Part shown: one piece after another, positions 18,667 through 27,625 of the stretch
Layout of the letters: each line of letters starts with the position of its first letter
Numbering within the stretch: the first letter of the stretch is position 1
Source of the DNA: Dysgonomonas sp. UBA7710
Lineage (GTDB): Bacteria; Bacteroidota; Bacteroidia; Bacteroidales; Dysgonomonadaceae
Assembly (NCBI RefSeq): GCF_002482385.1
Contig: NZ_DLFW01000044.1
Span: forward strand, 119,749-183,748
Length of the DNA stretch: 64,000 nucleotides
Reading direction: 5' to 3'
Notes under the pieces: model-generated
Seen by the model: the letters and a program-made list of their open reading frames with translations, nothing else
What the model was told of the DNA's origin: nothing
Database searches by the model: none
Made by a program: the position numbers and the translations under genes

Positions 18667-19335
18667 ATCTTTATCATTTTGAAGTTAATCCGATCTCCTT
18701 AATTCTAATAAAAGAATATGCGCTATAAAAAATAGCGATATATAAATGATAACGCTTTTTAAGATATTATATCCGGATGAGGATACCATTTTATTTATAA
18801 AATTTTATCATATAAATCCTGTATAAATTTGTCTCTGGCATTTCTTTCAAAATAATATGACAGACCTCCATATCCTGCTTTTCGGTATGGTAGGGACTCA
18901 ATAATACTACCTCGTCTCATCATGTACTGATACGGAGCGTTCAGGACTGGAGACGAAGTATTTTCAGAGTCTTCTTTTATATCAAAGGAAGTAACCCGGA
19001 GAAAAATAGGGGTGTTATGAATCTGATGTACAGAATGATGTAGGTAAAAGACTACAACCTATTTCGAACAAATAGATGATACAGTCCTGCCGGCATGTAA
19101 AGTCCTTATATAACTTTTTCCGGTCTTACTGCGTCTCAGCCAGAGTAAGTACGGACATTCGGTTTTCATTTATTACTTCAATACCAAAATAGTAAGGCTG
19201 GGTTTTATCCATTCCCGGATAATAATATTGATTCACATCATATGCCTTCACACAGTTATATAGCTTATAGGTAAAGTTATAAGAATAAATTAACACTCGT
19301 TTTTTCAATACAGATTCACCGTTTTCATCGTTCTG
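18667..19335. other. intergenic region with decayed coding remnants
   Basis: No intact gene is seen. On the minus strand, just after the GH3 stop, ~65 codons stay open in frame and read like protein (IYSYNFTYKLYNCVK, VIEVINEN-type beta pattern) but have only a TTG start and end at 19126. In another frame, 18795-19048 reads on with protein-like sequence (RVTSFDIKEDSE, SLPYRKAGYGGLSYYFE) but has no start codon before an upstream TAG. Together they look like one degraded gene with a frameshift. A short inverted repeat CGCTAT-AAAAA-ATAGCG at 18721-18737 lies upstream of the regulator gene. Confidence 0.35.
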
Positions 19336-21627
19336 TTATTTCAACGTAAATCTTGCACTTTTTACATCGCGGCTATTGCCTCCTATCATGACATCAAAAT
19401 CTCCCGGTTCGAAAACATATTTCAGATCATAGTTGTAAAATTTCAATAACTCCGGTGTAATAGTGAATGTTACAATCTTGGATTCACCTGCTTTTAAAAA
19501 TATTTTATCAAAACCTTTCAGCTCTTTCACAGGACGGGTAACGCTGCCTACTACATCACGTATATATAATTGTACAACTTCTTTTCCATCTATTTTTCCG
19601 TTGTTGGTAACAGTGACACTGGCTGTCAGTTTTCCTTCGGTATCCATTGCTGCAGCGCTCAATCTTACATTACTATAGTCAAATTGCGTATAACTGAGTC
19701 CATAGCCGAAAGGATAAACAGGATCATTGCTCACATCCAGGTAATTACTCCGGAACTTTTCGAACCATTTGCCTTCGGCCAAAGGTCGCCCGGTATTTTT
19801 ATGATTATAGTATAATGGTATCTGTCCTACATTCTGAGGGAAAGTAGTTGTAAGCTTTCCGCTGGGATTTACATCTCCGAATAAAACATCGCCTATTGCA
19901 TAAGCGGCCTCTGTTCCTCCAAACCAGACATTCAGTATTGCCGGAACGTTTTCACTTTCCCATGTAAGCGTCAGCGGACGTCCGGTAAACAATACAAGCA
20001 CCACAGGCTTACCTGTTTTCAATAATTCCTGCAACAAGCGTTGCTGTACATCAGGTATACCAATTTCGGAACGGCTGCTCGATTCTCCGCTATATTCGGA
20101 AGACTCACCTAATGTGGCAACTATGACATCTGCATTTCCGGCTATCCGTAGGGCTTCATTCCTTAACTCTTCCTCTGTTCTTCCGTCGCGTTTCATACTG
20201 CGGTCAAACATTGTGGCTCTGTCTTCCAAAACAGGATCAGCCGTCAGGTTACTACCTTTTGCATATACAATATCAGCTCTACTCCCTGCAACAGCCTTTA
20301 GTCCGTCAACAACTGTAGTTGCCTTATTGAAGTCGGCAGCCACACTCCATGTCCCCGGCATATTTTCCTTTGTATTCCCCAATGGCCCTATAACGGCAAT
20401 AGTTCCTTTTTTGCTCAACGGTAACAGATTGTTTTTATTCTTAAGCAAAACGAAACTTTCTCCTGCTGTCCTACGAGCAATTTCACGATGCTCCGGTTTA
20501 TAAATATCGGCCTTCGCTCTTTCCACATCACAATATTTATACGGGTCGGAGAATAGCCCCAACTTATATTTGGCTTCAAGTATACGGCGGCAAGCCAGAT
20601 CGATTTCGGCCTTAGTAATTTTTCCTTCATCATATGACTTCTTTATTGTGTTAAGGAAGCCTTCCGCTACCATATCCATATCTATTCCGGCATTAAGCGC
20701 CCGCGCAGATACGGTTTGTAAGTCACCGATACCATGGTCTGCCATTTCGGCTATACCGGTAAAGTCAGTTACAACAAAACCATTGAATCTCCATTGGTTA
20801 CGTAAAACTTCGGTCATCAGCCATCTGTTTCCGGTAGCAGGTACTCCGTCTACTTCATTGAATGAAGCCATAACACTACCGACTCCTGCTTCTACTGCTG
20901 CCTGATACGGATAAAAATATTCATTATACATACGCTGACGGCTCATATCCACCGTATTGTAATCACGTCCGGCCTCTCCTGCACCATACAGGGCATAGTG
21001 TTTTACGCATGCCATTATCTGATTGTTAGCTGTAAATGTTTTGTTTTCTGTGCCTTGGTAACCGCGAACCATCGCTTTTGCTATTTGTCCACCTAAATAC
21101 GGATCTTCCCCGTTGCCTTCCGATATGCGACCCCAACGCGGGTCTCTCGCTATATCCACCATCGGGCTGAATGTCCAGCAGATACCGTCCGCACTGGCCT
21201 CTATAGCGGCAATACGTGCCGACTGCTCTATAGCGGCCATATTCCAGGTACAAGATAAACCCAACGGAATAGGGAACACGGTCTCGTATCCGTGTATAAC
21301 ATCCATACCAAAAATAAGCGGGATACCGAGACGGCTTTCTTCTACGGCCACACGCTGCACATCTTTTATTTTTTCTACACCCTTTATATTGAATAAGCCC
21401 CCGACTTTCCCTCTCTTTATTTTACCTGCTATATCGTTGTTTTTAGCTTGTCCGGTTATAATATCACCGGAACCGGGTAAGTTGAGTTGGCCTATTTTTT
21501 CTTCTATAGTCATTTTACCCATCAGATCGTCGATAAATCGATCCATTTTTACATTCTTACTTTGAGACTGCGCATTTATTACGAATACGGAACACCCTAA
21601 TAAGACTGATAATAGTAGTTTTTTCAT
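19336..21627 (-). CDS. GH3 beta-glucosidase (BglX-type)
   Basis: 763 residues, the usual length of periplasmic GH3 enzymes with the fibronectin-III-like C-terminal domain. A signal peptide is seen (KKLLLSVLLGCSVFVINAQ). The nucleophile motif GFVVTDF places the catalytic Asp at about residue 288; RDPRWGR and KHYALYG are the usual GH3 subsite motifs. The last gene of the PUL, 35 bp after its paralogue. With a GH144-type enzyme in the same operon, the likely substrates are sophorose and other beta-1,2-gluco-oligosaccharides; family alone would also allow beta-1,3 or beta-1,4. Confidence 0.93.
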   Translation of the reverse strand: MKKLLLSVLLGCSVFVINAQSQSKNVKMDRFIDDLMGKMTIEEKIGQLNLPGSGDIITGQAKNNDIAGKIKRGKVGGLFNIKGVEKIKDVQRVAVEESRLGIPLIFGMDVIHGYETVFPIPLGLSCTWNMAAIEQSARIAAIEASADGICWTFSPMVDIARDPRWGRISEGNGEDPYLGGQIAKAMVRGYQGTENKTFTANNQIMACVKHYALYGAGEAGRDYNTVDMSRQRMYNEYFYPYQAAVEAGVGSVMASFNEVDGVPATGNRWLMTEVLRNQWRFNGFVVTDFTGIAEMADHGIGDLQTVSARALNAGIDMDMVAEGFLNTIKKSYDEGKITKAEIDLACRRILEAKYKLGLFSDPYKYCDVERAKADIYKPEHREIARRTAGESFVLLKNKNNLLPLSKKGTIAVIGPLGNTKENMPGTWSVAADFNKATTVVDGLKAVAGSRADIVYAKGSNLTADPVLEDRATMFDRSMKRDGRTEEELRNEALRIAGNADVIVATLGESSEYSGESSSRSEIGIPDVQQRLLQELLKTGKPVVLVLFTGRPLTLTWESENVPAILNVWFGGTEAAYAIGDVLFGDVNPSGKLTTTFPQNVGQIPLYYNHKNTGRPLAEGKWFEKFRSNYLDVSNDPVYPFGYGLSYTQFDYSNVRLSAAAMDTEGKLTASVTVTNNGKIDGKEVVQLYIRDVVGSVTRPVKELKGFDKIFLKAGESKIVTFTITPELLKFYNYDLKYVFEPGDFDVMIGGNSRDVKSARFTLK

Positions 21628-21662
21628 TTCTAATTATATTTTATATCCTGATAACTTATTTT

Positions 21663-23903
21663 TTATTTCAACACAAACCCTGTCTTTATTTTTGTTTCAG
21701 AACTTCCGCCCACAAAGAGATGGAAGTCTCCGGGTTCGTATATGTATTCCAAATTGGTGTTGTAGAACCTGAGATCATCGACAGTTAACATAAACTCTAT
21801 ATTTTGTGATTCTCCGGCTTTCAGGAATACCTTTCTGAAACCTTTCAGTTCTTTCACAGGTCTGGTCACGCTTCCTACCAAATCACGGGTATATAACTGC
21901 ACAACCTCTTCCCCGTCATATTTCCCTGTATTTGTAAGTTTTACACTTACTTTTATAGGGTTGTCTTTTGTCATTTCTTTAGAAGACAACGTTATGCCTG
22001 AATAAGAGAAAGTTGTATAGCTTAGCCCATGACCGAAAGGATAAAGCGGATCGTTAGATACATCCCAATATTTAGAGCCGTAGGCAAATTGCGGATCATT
22101 TGGGTCGAAAGGCCGTCCGGTATTTTTGTGATTGTAAAATAGCGGTATCTGCCCCACATGCTGAGGAAAGGTCATCGTAAGTTTTCCAGCCGGATTATAT
22201 TTTCCTGTCAGAACATCCGCAATGGCAGCACCACCCATTGTTCCCGGAAACCATGCTTCAAGTATGGCATCTATATTCTCTTTTTCCCAGTTTATGGTCA
22301 ACGGTCGCCCGTTCATCAATACCAGTACCATGGGCTTCCCTGTTTTCTTTATTGCTTTCAACAAATCTGTTTGAACACCGGGAAGTGATAAATTGGTTCG
22401 GGAATTATTCTCTCCCGACATATTATGAAATTCTCCCATCACCATAACAACGACATCTGCTTTGGATGCTATTCTGACAGCCTCATCGAATCCTTTTGTG
22501 TCATCGCTCTGTATATCACACCCCTTGGCATATGAGATGTGATTTTCGCCTACGGCAGCTGTAAGCCCCTCATATACACTTACAGGGACAGTATCCCGGT
22601 CACCCATTGCCGACCAGCATCCTAATATCTCATATTGATCTTTAGCGAGCGGGCCTATAAGTGCGATACGTTTATCTCCTTTTAAGGGTAAAGTCTGATT
22701 GTCATTTTTCAGCAGTACCATTGATTTGCGTGCCATATCCCGTGCCGCTTCTTTGTTCTCTGCTGTCAGGATATCTGTTTTTTCCCTGCCGGCATCACAG
22801 TATCTGTAAGGATCTTCAAATAAGCCCAGCTTGCATTTTATTCTCAGGATGGCACGTGCAGCTTCGGTTACTTCTTTTTCAGATACTTTTCCTTCCTCAA
22901 CAAGTGTTTTCAGATGATTCATATATACTCCACCCTGCATATCCATATCCACACTTGCATTCATCGCTATTTCTGCAGAATGTTTTTCATCCCTGGCATA
23001 GCCGTGTGGAATCATTTCATTAATTGAAGTATAGTCGGTAACAACAAAGCCGTTGAAGTTCCATTTATCGCGTAGGATATCCTTTAACAGATATTTGTTT
23101 CCTGTAGCAGGTATTCCATTCAGATCGTTAAATGAGGTCATTATAGTTCCGCAGCCGGCATCCAAAGCGGCTTTGAATGGGGGTAGAAATGTATTCCACA
23201 GTTCATTCAGAGACATATCCACCGTATTGTAATCACGTCCGGCCATCGTTGCTCCATATGCGGCATAGTGTTTAACACAAGCTACCACCGTATTGTAATC
23301 ACTGGTACTGTTTCCCTGAAAACCTTTCACACGTGCGGCAGCAATTAAAGAACCCAGGTACACATCTTCTCCGGCTCCTTCGGCTACCCGTCCCCAGCGG
23401 GGATCACGCGAAATATCCACCATCGGTGCATAAATCCAGTTTATACCTTCCGCAGTAGCTTCCGATGCAGCTATCTTCGCAGAACGTTCCATTGCTTCCA
23501 AATCCCAGCTACACGATTCGGCAAGAGGAATGGGGAATATGGTCCGTTGTCCGTGAATAACATCGTATCCGAAAATCAACGGAATCCCCAGACGGGTATC
23601 TTCCACTGCTATCTTTTGCAGGCTACGGGTATAATCTGCTCCCACTGCATTAAAGATGCCCCCCACCATTCCTTTTTTCAGGTATTCCTTATAGTTGGGG
23701 TCTACCGTAGGACCTGTTATCACATCGTAACCGCTGGTATATAATACGGTTTGTCCGATCTTCTCCTCCAATGTCATCCGGCTGAGTAAATCATTGATAA
23801 ACTTATCCATCTTGGCATCTGCCGTATCCGTTCTTTTAGTACATCCGCACAATATAATCAGGCAGAAAAAGGATATTAAAGCTGTAATCCGTCTTGATTC
23901 CAT
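21663..23903 (-). CDS. GH3 beta-glucosidase, lipoprotein
   Basis: 746 residues from the ATG at 23903 (a GTG one codon earlier is less likely). It has a lipobox (IILCGC), so it is probably membrane-anchored, unlike the downstream paralogue with a plain signal peptide. Nucleophile motif GFVVTDY with Asp near residue 290; RDPRWGR and KHYAAYG are conserved; a fibronectin-III-like domain ends the protein. The two GH3 proteins are clearly paralogous over their whole length. Different localisation or chain-length preference would explain keeping both. It starts 7 bp after the GH144-type gene. Confidence 0.92.
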   Translation of the reverse strand: MESRRITALISFFCLIILCGCTKRTDTADAKMDKFINDLLSRMTLEEKIGQTVLYTSGYDVITGPTVDPNYKEYLKKGMVGGIFNAVGADYTRSLQKIAVEDTRLGIPLIFGYDVIHGQRTIFPIPLAESCSWDLEAMERSAKIAASEATAEGINWIYAPMVDISRDPRWGRVAEGAGEDVYLGSLIAAARVKGFQGNSTSDYNTVVACVKHYAAYGATMAGRDYNTVDMSLNELWNTFLPPFKAALDAGCGTIMTSFNDLNGIPATGNKYLLKDILRDKWNFNGFVVTDYTSINEMIPHGYARDEKHSAEIAMNASVDMDMQGGVYMNHLKTLVEEGKVSEKEVTEAARAILRIKCKLGLFEDPYRYCDAGREKTDILTAENKEAARDMARKSMVLLKNDNQTLPLKGDKRIALIGPLAKDQYEILGCWSAMGDRDTVPVSVYEGLTAAVGENHISYAKGCDIQSDDTKGFDEAVRIASKADVVVMVMGEFHNMSGENNSRTNLSLPGVQTDLLKAIKKTGKPMVLVLMNGRPLTINWEKENIDAILEAWFPGTMGGAAIADVLTGKYNPAGKLTMTFPQHVGQIPLFYNHKNTGRPFDPNDPQFAYGSKYWDVSNDPLYPFGHGLSYTTFSYSGITLSSKEMTKDNPIKVSVKLTNTGKYDGEEVVQLYTRDLVGSVTRPVKELKGFRKVFLKAGESQNIEFMLTVDDLRFYNTNLEYIYEPGDFHLFVGGSSETKIKTGFVLK

Positions 23904-23910
23904 CACATAT

Positions 23911-26079
23911 TTATTTAATAAATACTTTATTTCTCATTTTCTGAATATCCGGATCTTTCATAAACAGTTTCCAGATAAGGCCTGTACGATAATTTTCTAT
24001 CATGGTGGCTATAGAGCCTTGGCTTAATCCCATATAGATATTCGAACACCAGTTTATATCCAGATTGAAAGCATCCCGAAACCCGTATTCGCCCCAAAGG
24101 AATGTTCCGAAATTACGGTAATAATTTTTCAGGGCGTCCATCGATTCTTCCGGCAGGTAAGGAATAGAGGCAATCGCTCCAGCCGGAGACATTGTGCCAT
24201 ATTCGTGGTGTGCCACAGCTTCGGCAGCAGCGTACCCCCAGGGACTTTCGCTGGCTGTAAGCCCCCAGCAACCGGAACCAAAGCCAAGACGCTTATTCGG
24301 GTTTTCGATAGAATATCTGTAACTGATAAGGGCTATATTCCGCAGATTGTCGAAATAGTCCTTACTGGTATATTTATCTTTCAACCCTCTCGGATCGAAT
24401 CCGAAGAATGAGAAATGAGTAAAAAATATAGGCCCTCCCGTATTGACTCCTACATCCAGCTTTACTCCATAATAGGTATTTCCGTTATAGTATTTTGCGC
24501 CATCGGTTGTCTGCCCCCAATCGGCACGATAATCACAGGCTTCCTGCTCTTGGCTGGCCCAGCCGGAATAGTACATATCAGGACTTATTCCATGTGTAGG
24601 GGAAGCAATGGCAAGCAGGTAAGTAATCATGGTTTCGTTCCATCCTATCAATTTATGATTGATAACCCAACCCTGGTCAGGCGACCAGTGCCAGTACAGA
24701 TATTTACTGTCTTCTGTTTTTTTATACCATTGCCAGTCTATATTTTCCCAAAGCCGGGTAATGGTGTCGCGTATAAATTTCTCATCTGCATTATTCTTGT
24801 CAAAGTATTGACGGGCGGTAAGCAGCCCTTGGAACAGGAACGAAGTCTCTACCATATCGGCTCCGTTGTCGCGATTGCCGAAAAACGGCTCTACTTTACC
24901 GGTTATTCCATCTATAAAGTGGGCATATCCTCCATGAAAGATATCGGCTCTGTCAAGAAATGTGACTATTCTTTTAAAACGTTCCACAGCCTCTTGCCTT
25001 GTAATAAAACCCCTTTCTACTCCGGCTATCATTCCCATCATTCCGAAACCTGATGCGCCTGTCGCGATCATATTTCTTCGTCCCGGAATATTTTCCAGAC
25101 CTAATCCCGATTCAGGCTCCGCGCCATCCCAGAAATATCTGAATGCGGCTTCCTGTACCATAGTCAGGAGTTCTTCATCGGTCATGTCACGGGTAGTTAC
25201 TTCCATTGTATTAGATGGCTGTGTTTCAGAGTAATCATAGTTGACGCAGGTAATGCGGTATTGGAATGTTTTGTTTGGCTGATTATTATAATCTGCATAC
25301 CGGATGGCGGATGGATACTGCATACCCACTACCCGGAAGTCTTTTCCATTGGATGAACGGTATATCTTGATATATTTGACATTTTCTAATCCTGTTTTCT
25401 CCCACGATAAATCTACATGGCGTTCGTAGGCTTTCGCTTTTATTGCCGGTACAAATGTAATATTTTCAGGTTTGTTTACAGGAGCAAGTTCTATTTGATC
25501 TATATATATAGTATGTTCTTTTCCGTCTTGCGAACCTTGTTTGAAAAGAACTTCTTTTATTTCCTTTGTATGAGTGTAACTTATATTTTTAAATTCGGCA
25601 AGCGGTATGCTTACAAGTATCCATTTTTCCTGCTCCGCTGTGCCTATATATTTCCCTATATTGATAAAGGAAGAAGCCTTCGGCTCTTTTTTGTCTGCAG
25701 TACCTATCGCAATAAGAGGTAATTCTTCTTTTTTTGTTTCTGATTTGATAAGCAACCAGAAATCCAGTGATTTACCTTCTTTAATAAAATCTTTTCCACG
25801 CCAATCGCGGAAAAGGACTGATGCCGACCAGTTTCCGCCGGAGGCAGAAATATAATTGAATAATAATGAATTTTTTGCAGTAAAGAATTCCTTTTCTGAA
25901 ACAAGTAGTTTATTATCTGTACTCTGAATATAGCTGGGAGATTTGTAATCAGCCTTACTATAGTAATAACGTCCGGTCATCAGACTGTTATCAAATATTA
26001 TGTGGTCATATTCCGGTTCTTGCGCGCCTAATTGGATGAACGCCAATTGTATTACTATAAAAATTAACAGCTTTTTCAT
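23911..26079 (-). CDS. GH144-type endo-beta-1,2-glucanase (glucoamylase-family fold)
   Basis: 722 residues from the ATG at 26079, chosen because a clean signal peptide follows (MKKLLIFIVIQLAFIQLGAQ); a longer reading from 26139 is unlikely. Residues ~25-215 form a beta-sandwich with the look of a carbohydrate-binding domain. A fibronectin-III-like domain follows, and the last ~430 residues are the (alpha/alpha)-barrel annotated as glucoamylase/PF10091, which holds family GH144 (GASGFGMMGMIAGVERGF, GFGSGCWGLTASESPWGY, FGTFLWGEYGFRDAFN). GH144 members from Bacteroidota cleave beta-1,2-glucan to sophorose. Assignment to GH144 versus a sister family would need sequence search. Confidence 0.78.
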   Translation of the reverse strand: MKKLLIFIVIQLAFIQLGAQEPEYDHIIFDNSLMTGRYYYSKADYKSPSYIQSTDNKLLVSEKEFFTAKNSLLFNYISASGGNWSASVLFRDWRGKDFIKEGKSLDFWLLIKSETKKEELPLIAIGTADKKEPKASSFINIGKYIGTAEQEKWILVSIPLAEFKNISYTHTKEIKEVLFKQGSQDGKEHTIYIDQIELAPVNKPENITFVPAIKAKAYERHVDLSWEKTGLENVKYIKIYRSSNGKDFRVVGMQYPSAIRYADYNNQPNKTFQYRITCVNYDYSETQPSNTMEVTTRDMTDEELLTMVQEAAFRYFWDGAEPESGLGLENIPGRRNMIATGASGFGMMGMIAGVERGFITRQEAVERFKRIVTFLDRADIFHGGYAHFIDGITGKVEPFFGNRDNGADMVETSFLFQGLLTARQYFDKNNADEKFIRDTITRLWENIDWQWYKKTEDSKYLYWHWSPDQGWVINHKLIGWNETMITYLLAIASPTHGISPDMYYSGWASQEQEACDYRADWGQTTDGAKYYNGNTYYGVKLDVGVNTGGPIFFTHFSFFGFDPRGLKDKYTSKDYFDNLRNIALISYRYSIENPNKRLGFGSGCWGLTASESPWGYAAAEAVAHHEYGTMSPAGAIASIPYLPEESMDALKNYYRNFGTFLWGEYGFRDAFNLDINWCSNIYMGLSQGSIATMIENYRTGLIWKLFMKDPDIQKMRNKVFIK

Positions 26080-26143
26080 GAGAAAAGAATTATAATCTGG
26101 CATCTGCAAATACAGATGCCAGAAAAATGAAACATTCAATATT

Positions 26144-27601
26144 TTATTTTAAATTAGGGTTCAGGTCTTTTTGGGCTTGCGGAATAGGGTAAAATTCTGA
26201 TTTTCCGGCCTTAAACCCTTTTAGGGTACTTTCCGCCTTACCTGTACGAACAAGGTCGAAGAATCGCTCACCCCACTCGCATGCAAATTCCACCATTCTC
26301 TCTTCAAGGATCTGGTCTAAAGTAACATTTGTTATTGCAGGCATTTTGGCTCTCGTCCTTACAAGGTTGAACGGAGTATCGCCGTTCTGCCCTTTGTGTA
26401 CTTTAGCCTCGGCATTCAACAGAAGAACGTCGGCATATCTCAACATACGGATATGGTTTCCATAGCCATATGCTGTTTTACCTTCCGGAAGTTGTGTGCT
26501 CGGTATATAATTTTTCCCATTATATACCCTTTCATAGTCTTCCGATGCAGAATTTACCACATCACCTTCTCTTGTTGTTGAACCTGCATAAAGGAATGTT
26601 GTTTCCTTGCGTATTGTTTCTCCTCTGTCATCGAATAATTTTTCGAGAGTTCTGGATGGCACTATGAATCCCCATCCTGTTCCTATTTTGGTACCTGCAA
26701 ATCCCTGACGGGGTCCCTGATAGTTGAACCAGTCATCCGACTCTATACTGGTGGAGCCGACCAAGCCATATTGAAGCTCAAATAAATTTTCGTCAGACAA
26801 GCATCCCGGTTTTTTAAAATAGTTATAGAAATCAGGATATAGTTCAAATTTATTGCTTGTGATAATTGCATCGGTTGCACCGAGTACTGCATCCCAGTCG
26901 TTTATATCGGATGCCGCTTTTGCTTTCAATGCCAGAGCTGAATATCTGGTCACTTGTCCTTTCATAGGCATTTCATTCGGACGTAAAGCCGGAAGATTTG
27001 TTATGCAAAAGTCCAGCTCGTCGCTGATAAAGCCATAAATATCGGCCCTTGGCGTTACATCCAAAGCCTCCATTACCTGGGAATTGTCTGTTACCAATAA
27101 AATATCTCCCCAGAGCCGTACTATATGGAAATAAGCAAAGGCCCTTATAAAGCGTACTTCTGCCTGATATTGCAGATTCAACGTCCTGTCCGCATCACTT
27201 GTCAGATGTTCGTTATACCTGCCCAAATCTACTAAGGCAGAATTACAGTTCAACACCAGATTGTACAGTCCTGTCCACGAAGCATCCAGTCCCCAGTATC
27301 CGCCAAGTTGATTATACTCGAAACTCCTTGCATAATTTAATTCTCCCTGATCAGAGTCGAACGATCCTTTTTCAACATCATCGCCTCTTACAGCTATCAG
27401 TCCAAACCGAGGCCAGGTAGTGAGGCCATCCCAAGTTCTGGCACGCGCATAAATTCCGATCACGGGCTGAATCATATTTGCTGAGATAGTGTAATCCAGT
27501 TCTTCTACAGGCACTGAATTTTCGGGTTCTTTGTCCAGAAAGTCGTTACAGCTACTCAATGACAGTACAGCCGATAAAATAATATATTTATATAGTTTCA
27601 T
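26144..27601 (-). CDS. susD: SusD/RagB-type surface glycan-binding lipoprotein
   Basis: 485 residues. Lipobox LSLSSC followed by NDFLDKEPEN, the common SusD start with acidic residues that direct export to the surface. TPR-like helices in the middle (IRAFAYFHIVRLWGD) and the C-terminal block EERMVEFACEWGERFFDLVRTG are family signatures. Forms the lid on the SusC porin encoded 24 bp upstream. Ligand is probably beta-1,2-glucan fragments, from operon context. Confidence 0.95.
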   Translation of the reverse strand: MKLYKYIILSAVLSLSSCNDFLDKEPENSVPVEELDYTISANMIQPVIGIYARARTWDGLTTWPRFGLIAVRGDDVEKGSFDSDQGELNYARSFEYNQLGGYWGLDASWTGLYNLVLNCNSALVDLGRYNEHLTSDADRTLNLQYQAEVRFIRAFAYFHIVRLWGDILLVTDNSQVMEALDVTPRADIYGFISDELDFCITNLPALRPNEMPMKGQVTRYSALALKAKAASDINDWDAVLGATDAIITSNKFELYPDFYNYFKKPGCLSDENLFELQYGLVGSTSIESDDWFNYQGPRQGFAGTKIGTGWGFIVPSRTLEKLFDDRGETIRKETTFLYAGSTTREGDVVNSASEDYERVYNGKNYIPSTQLPEGKTAYGYGNHIRMLRYADVLLLNAEAKVHKGQNGDTPFNLVRTRAKMPAITNVTLDQILEERMVEFACEWGERFFDLVRTGKAESTLKGFKAGKSEFYPIPQAQKDLNPNLK

Positions 27602-27625
27602 GATTATATTATATTGATTGTTAAG

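Noticed and set aside
19126..19308. 60-codon frame as an independent gene
   Set aside because: Only a TTG start, in frame directly behind the GH3 stop, and no ribosome site; treated as a remnant.
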